Assembly (NCBI GenBank): GCA_002010065.2
Contig: MTMD02000015.1
Coordinates: forward strand, 33,768 to 97,767
Origin: Candidatus Pyrohabitans jungbluthii
GTDB lineage: Archaea > Hydrothermarchaeota > Hydrothermarchaeia > Hydrothermarchaeales > BMS3B
Direction: 5' to 3'
DNA: 64,000 nucleotides
Position numbers and translations under genes: made by a program. This document shows positions 63,899-64,000 of this stretch, piece after piece; within the stretch, counting starts at the first letter, position 1, and each line of letters starts with the position of its first letter. The notes under the pieces are model-generated. The model did no database searches. It was not told the DNA's origin and worked only from the letters and a program-made list of their open reading frames with translations.

Positions 63899-64000
63899 AT
63901 GCTTTCGAGGACCGCACTTTCTGTGGATGAAAAGTTGATGCCCTTATACAGTGATATTAAGGAGCTTGAGGGGATAAAGAAGCTTTACCAGTACAACGCC
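63899..64000 (+). CDS. Start of an unidentified gene, cut by the window edge
   Basis: 34 codons from ATG 63899: MLSRTALSVDEKLMPLYSDI then KELEGIKKLYQYNA. Preceded by a TATA box (AAATTATAAATATAC, about 63852-63866) and GGTGG. I do not recognise the family from this fragment. Confidence 0.5.
   Translation, partial: MLSRTALSVDEKLMPLYSDIKELEGIKKLYQYNA

Overview
This window comes from an archaeon, most likely a thermophilic euryarchaeote of moderate GC content. The evidence is archaeal-type information-processing genes (L21e, Rpb4/RpoF, eIF1A, RIO1 kinase, a Dim2-like KH protein, Hef, Pth2, archaeal AlaRS and MetRS), TATA boxes 22-30 nt ahead of many starts with several apparently leaderless genes, an S-layer protein of the methanogen/Thermococcus type, MptD and archaemetzincin. 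I cannot name the lineage. No methanogenesis enzyme is present, but several methanogen-associated families are: FmdE, small Dsr-like proteins, a TfrA-like fumarate reductase, a hydroxyacyl-CoA-dehydratase/activator pair and DUF515.

Layout. 1-7.8 kb: helicase tail, purC, an undescribed structured RNA, a decayed two-CW gene, metG (apparent AUA start), a stand-alone MetRS-type tRNA-binding protein, then B12-dependent ribonucleotide reductase next to the corrinoid adenosyltransferase. 7.8-21 kb: tRNA-Phe, an envelope/ABC operon with two paralogous FtsX-type permeases, UbiA prenyltransferase, DUF460, aminotransferase, TlyA-like methylase, alanine dehydrogenase-like protein, an archaeal riboflavin reductase and membrane proteins. 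21-28 kb: soluble fumarate reductase A/B, tRNA-Lys, an FG-GAP surface protein and the S-layer gene, which carries a 726-bp apparently exact internal duplication and tandem promoters. 28-31 kb: SplB-like radical SAM protein and the KH-RIO1-eIF1A operon.

31.0-37.9 kb is the most interesting part. A TATA box precedes a 34-codon peptide gene and a tight operon: a PqqD-like domain fused to a radical SAM/SPASM enzyme, a second radical SAM/SPASM enzyme, a radical SAM enzyme with atypical cysteine spacing, a methyltransferase, an AstE/aspartoacylase-type zinc hydrolase, a TPR protein and a second atypical radical SAM enzyme. The logic parallels PQQ and mycofactocin synthesis (precursor peptide, recognition domain, radical SAM crosslinking, trimming), and I read it as an undescribed peptide-derived product or cofactor pathway.

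38-55 kb: DUF515 envelope pair, MptD, Hef, the L21e-rpoF-DUF655-ksgA-hemK-dcd-pth2 housekeeping run, cbiC, a multi-PAS histidine kinase, branched-chain aminotransferase, two tandem Dsr-like proteins, FmdE and a methyltransferase. 55-64 kb: AlaRS, hydroxyacyl-CoA-dehydratase-type pair, archaemetzincin (apparent CUG start), a CRISPR array without cas genes here, tRNA-Pro, an AT-rich membrane gene, a CPBP protease and cbiL-cbiF. Cobalamin synthesis (cbiC, cbiL, cbiF, cobO) and a cobalamin user (nrdJ) occur at several places.
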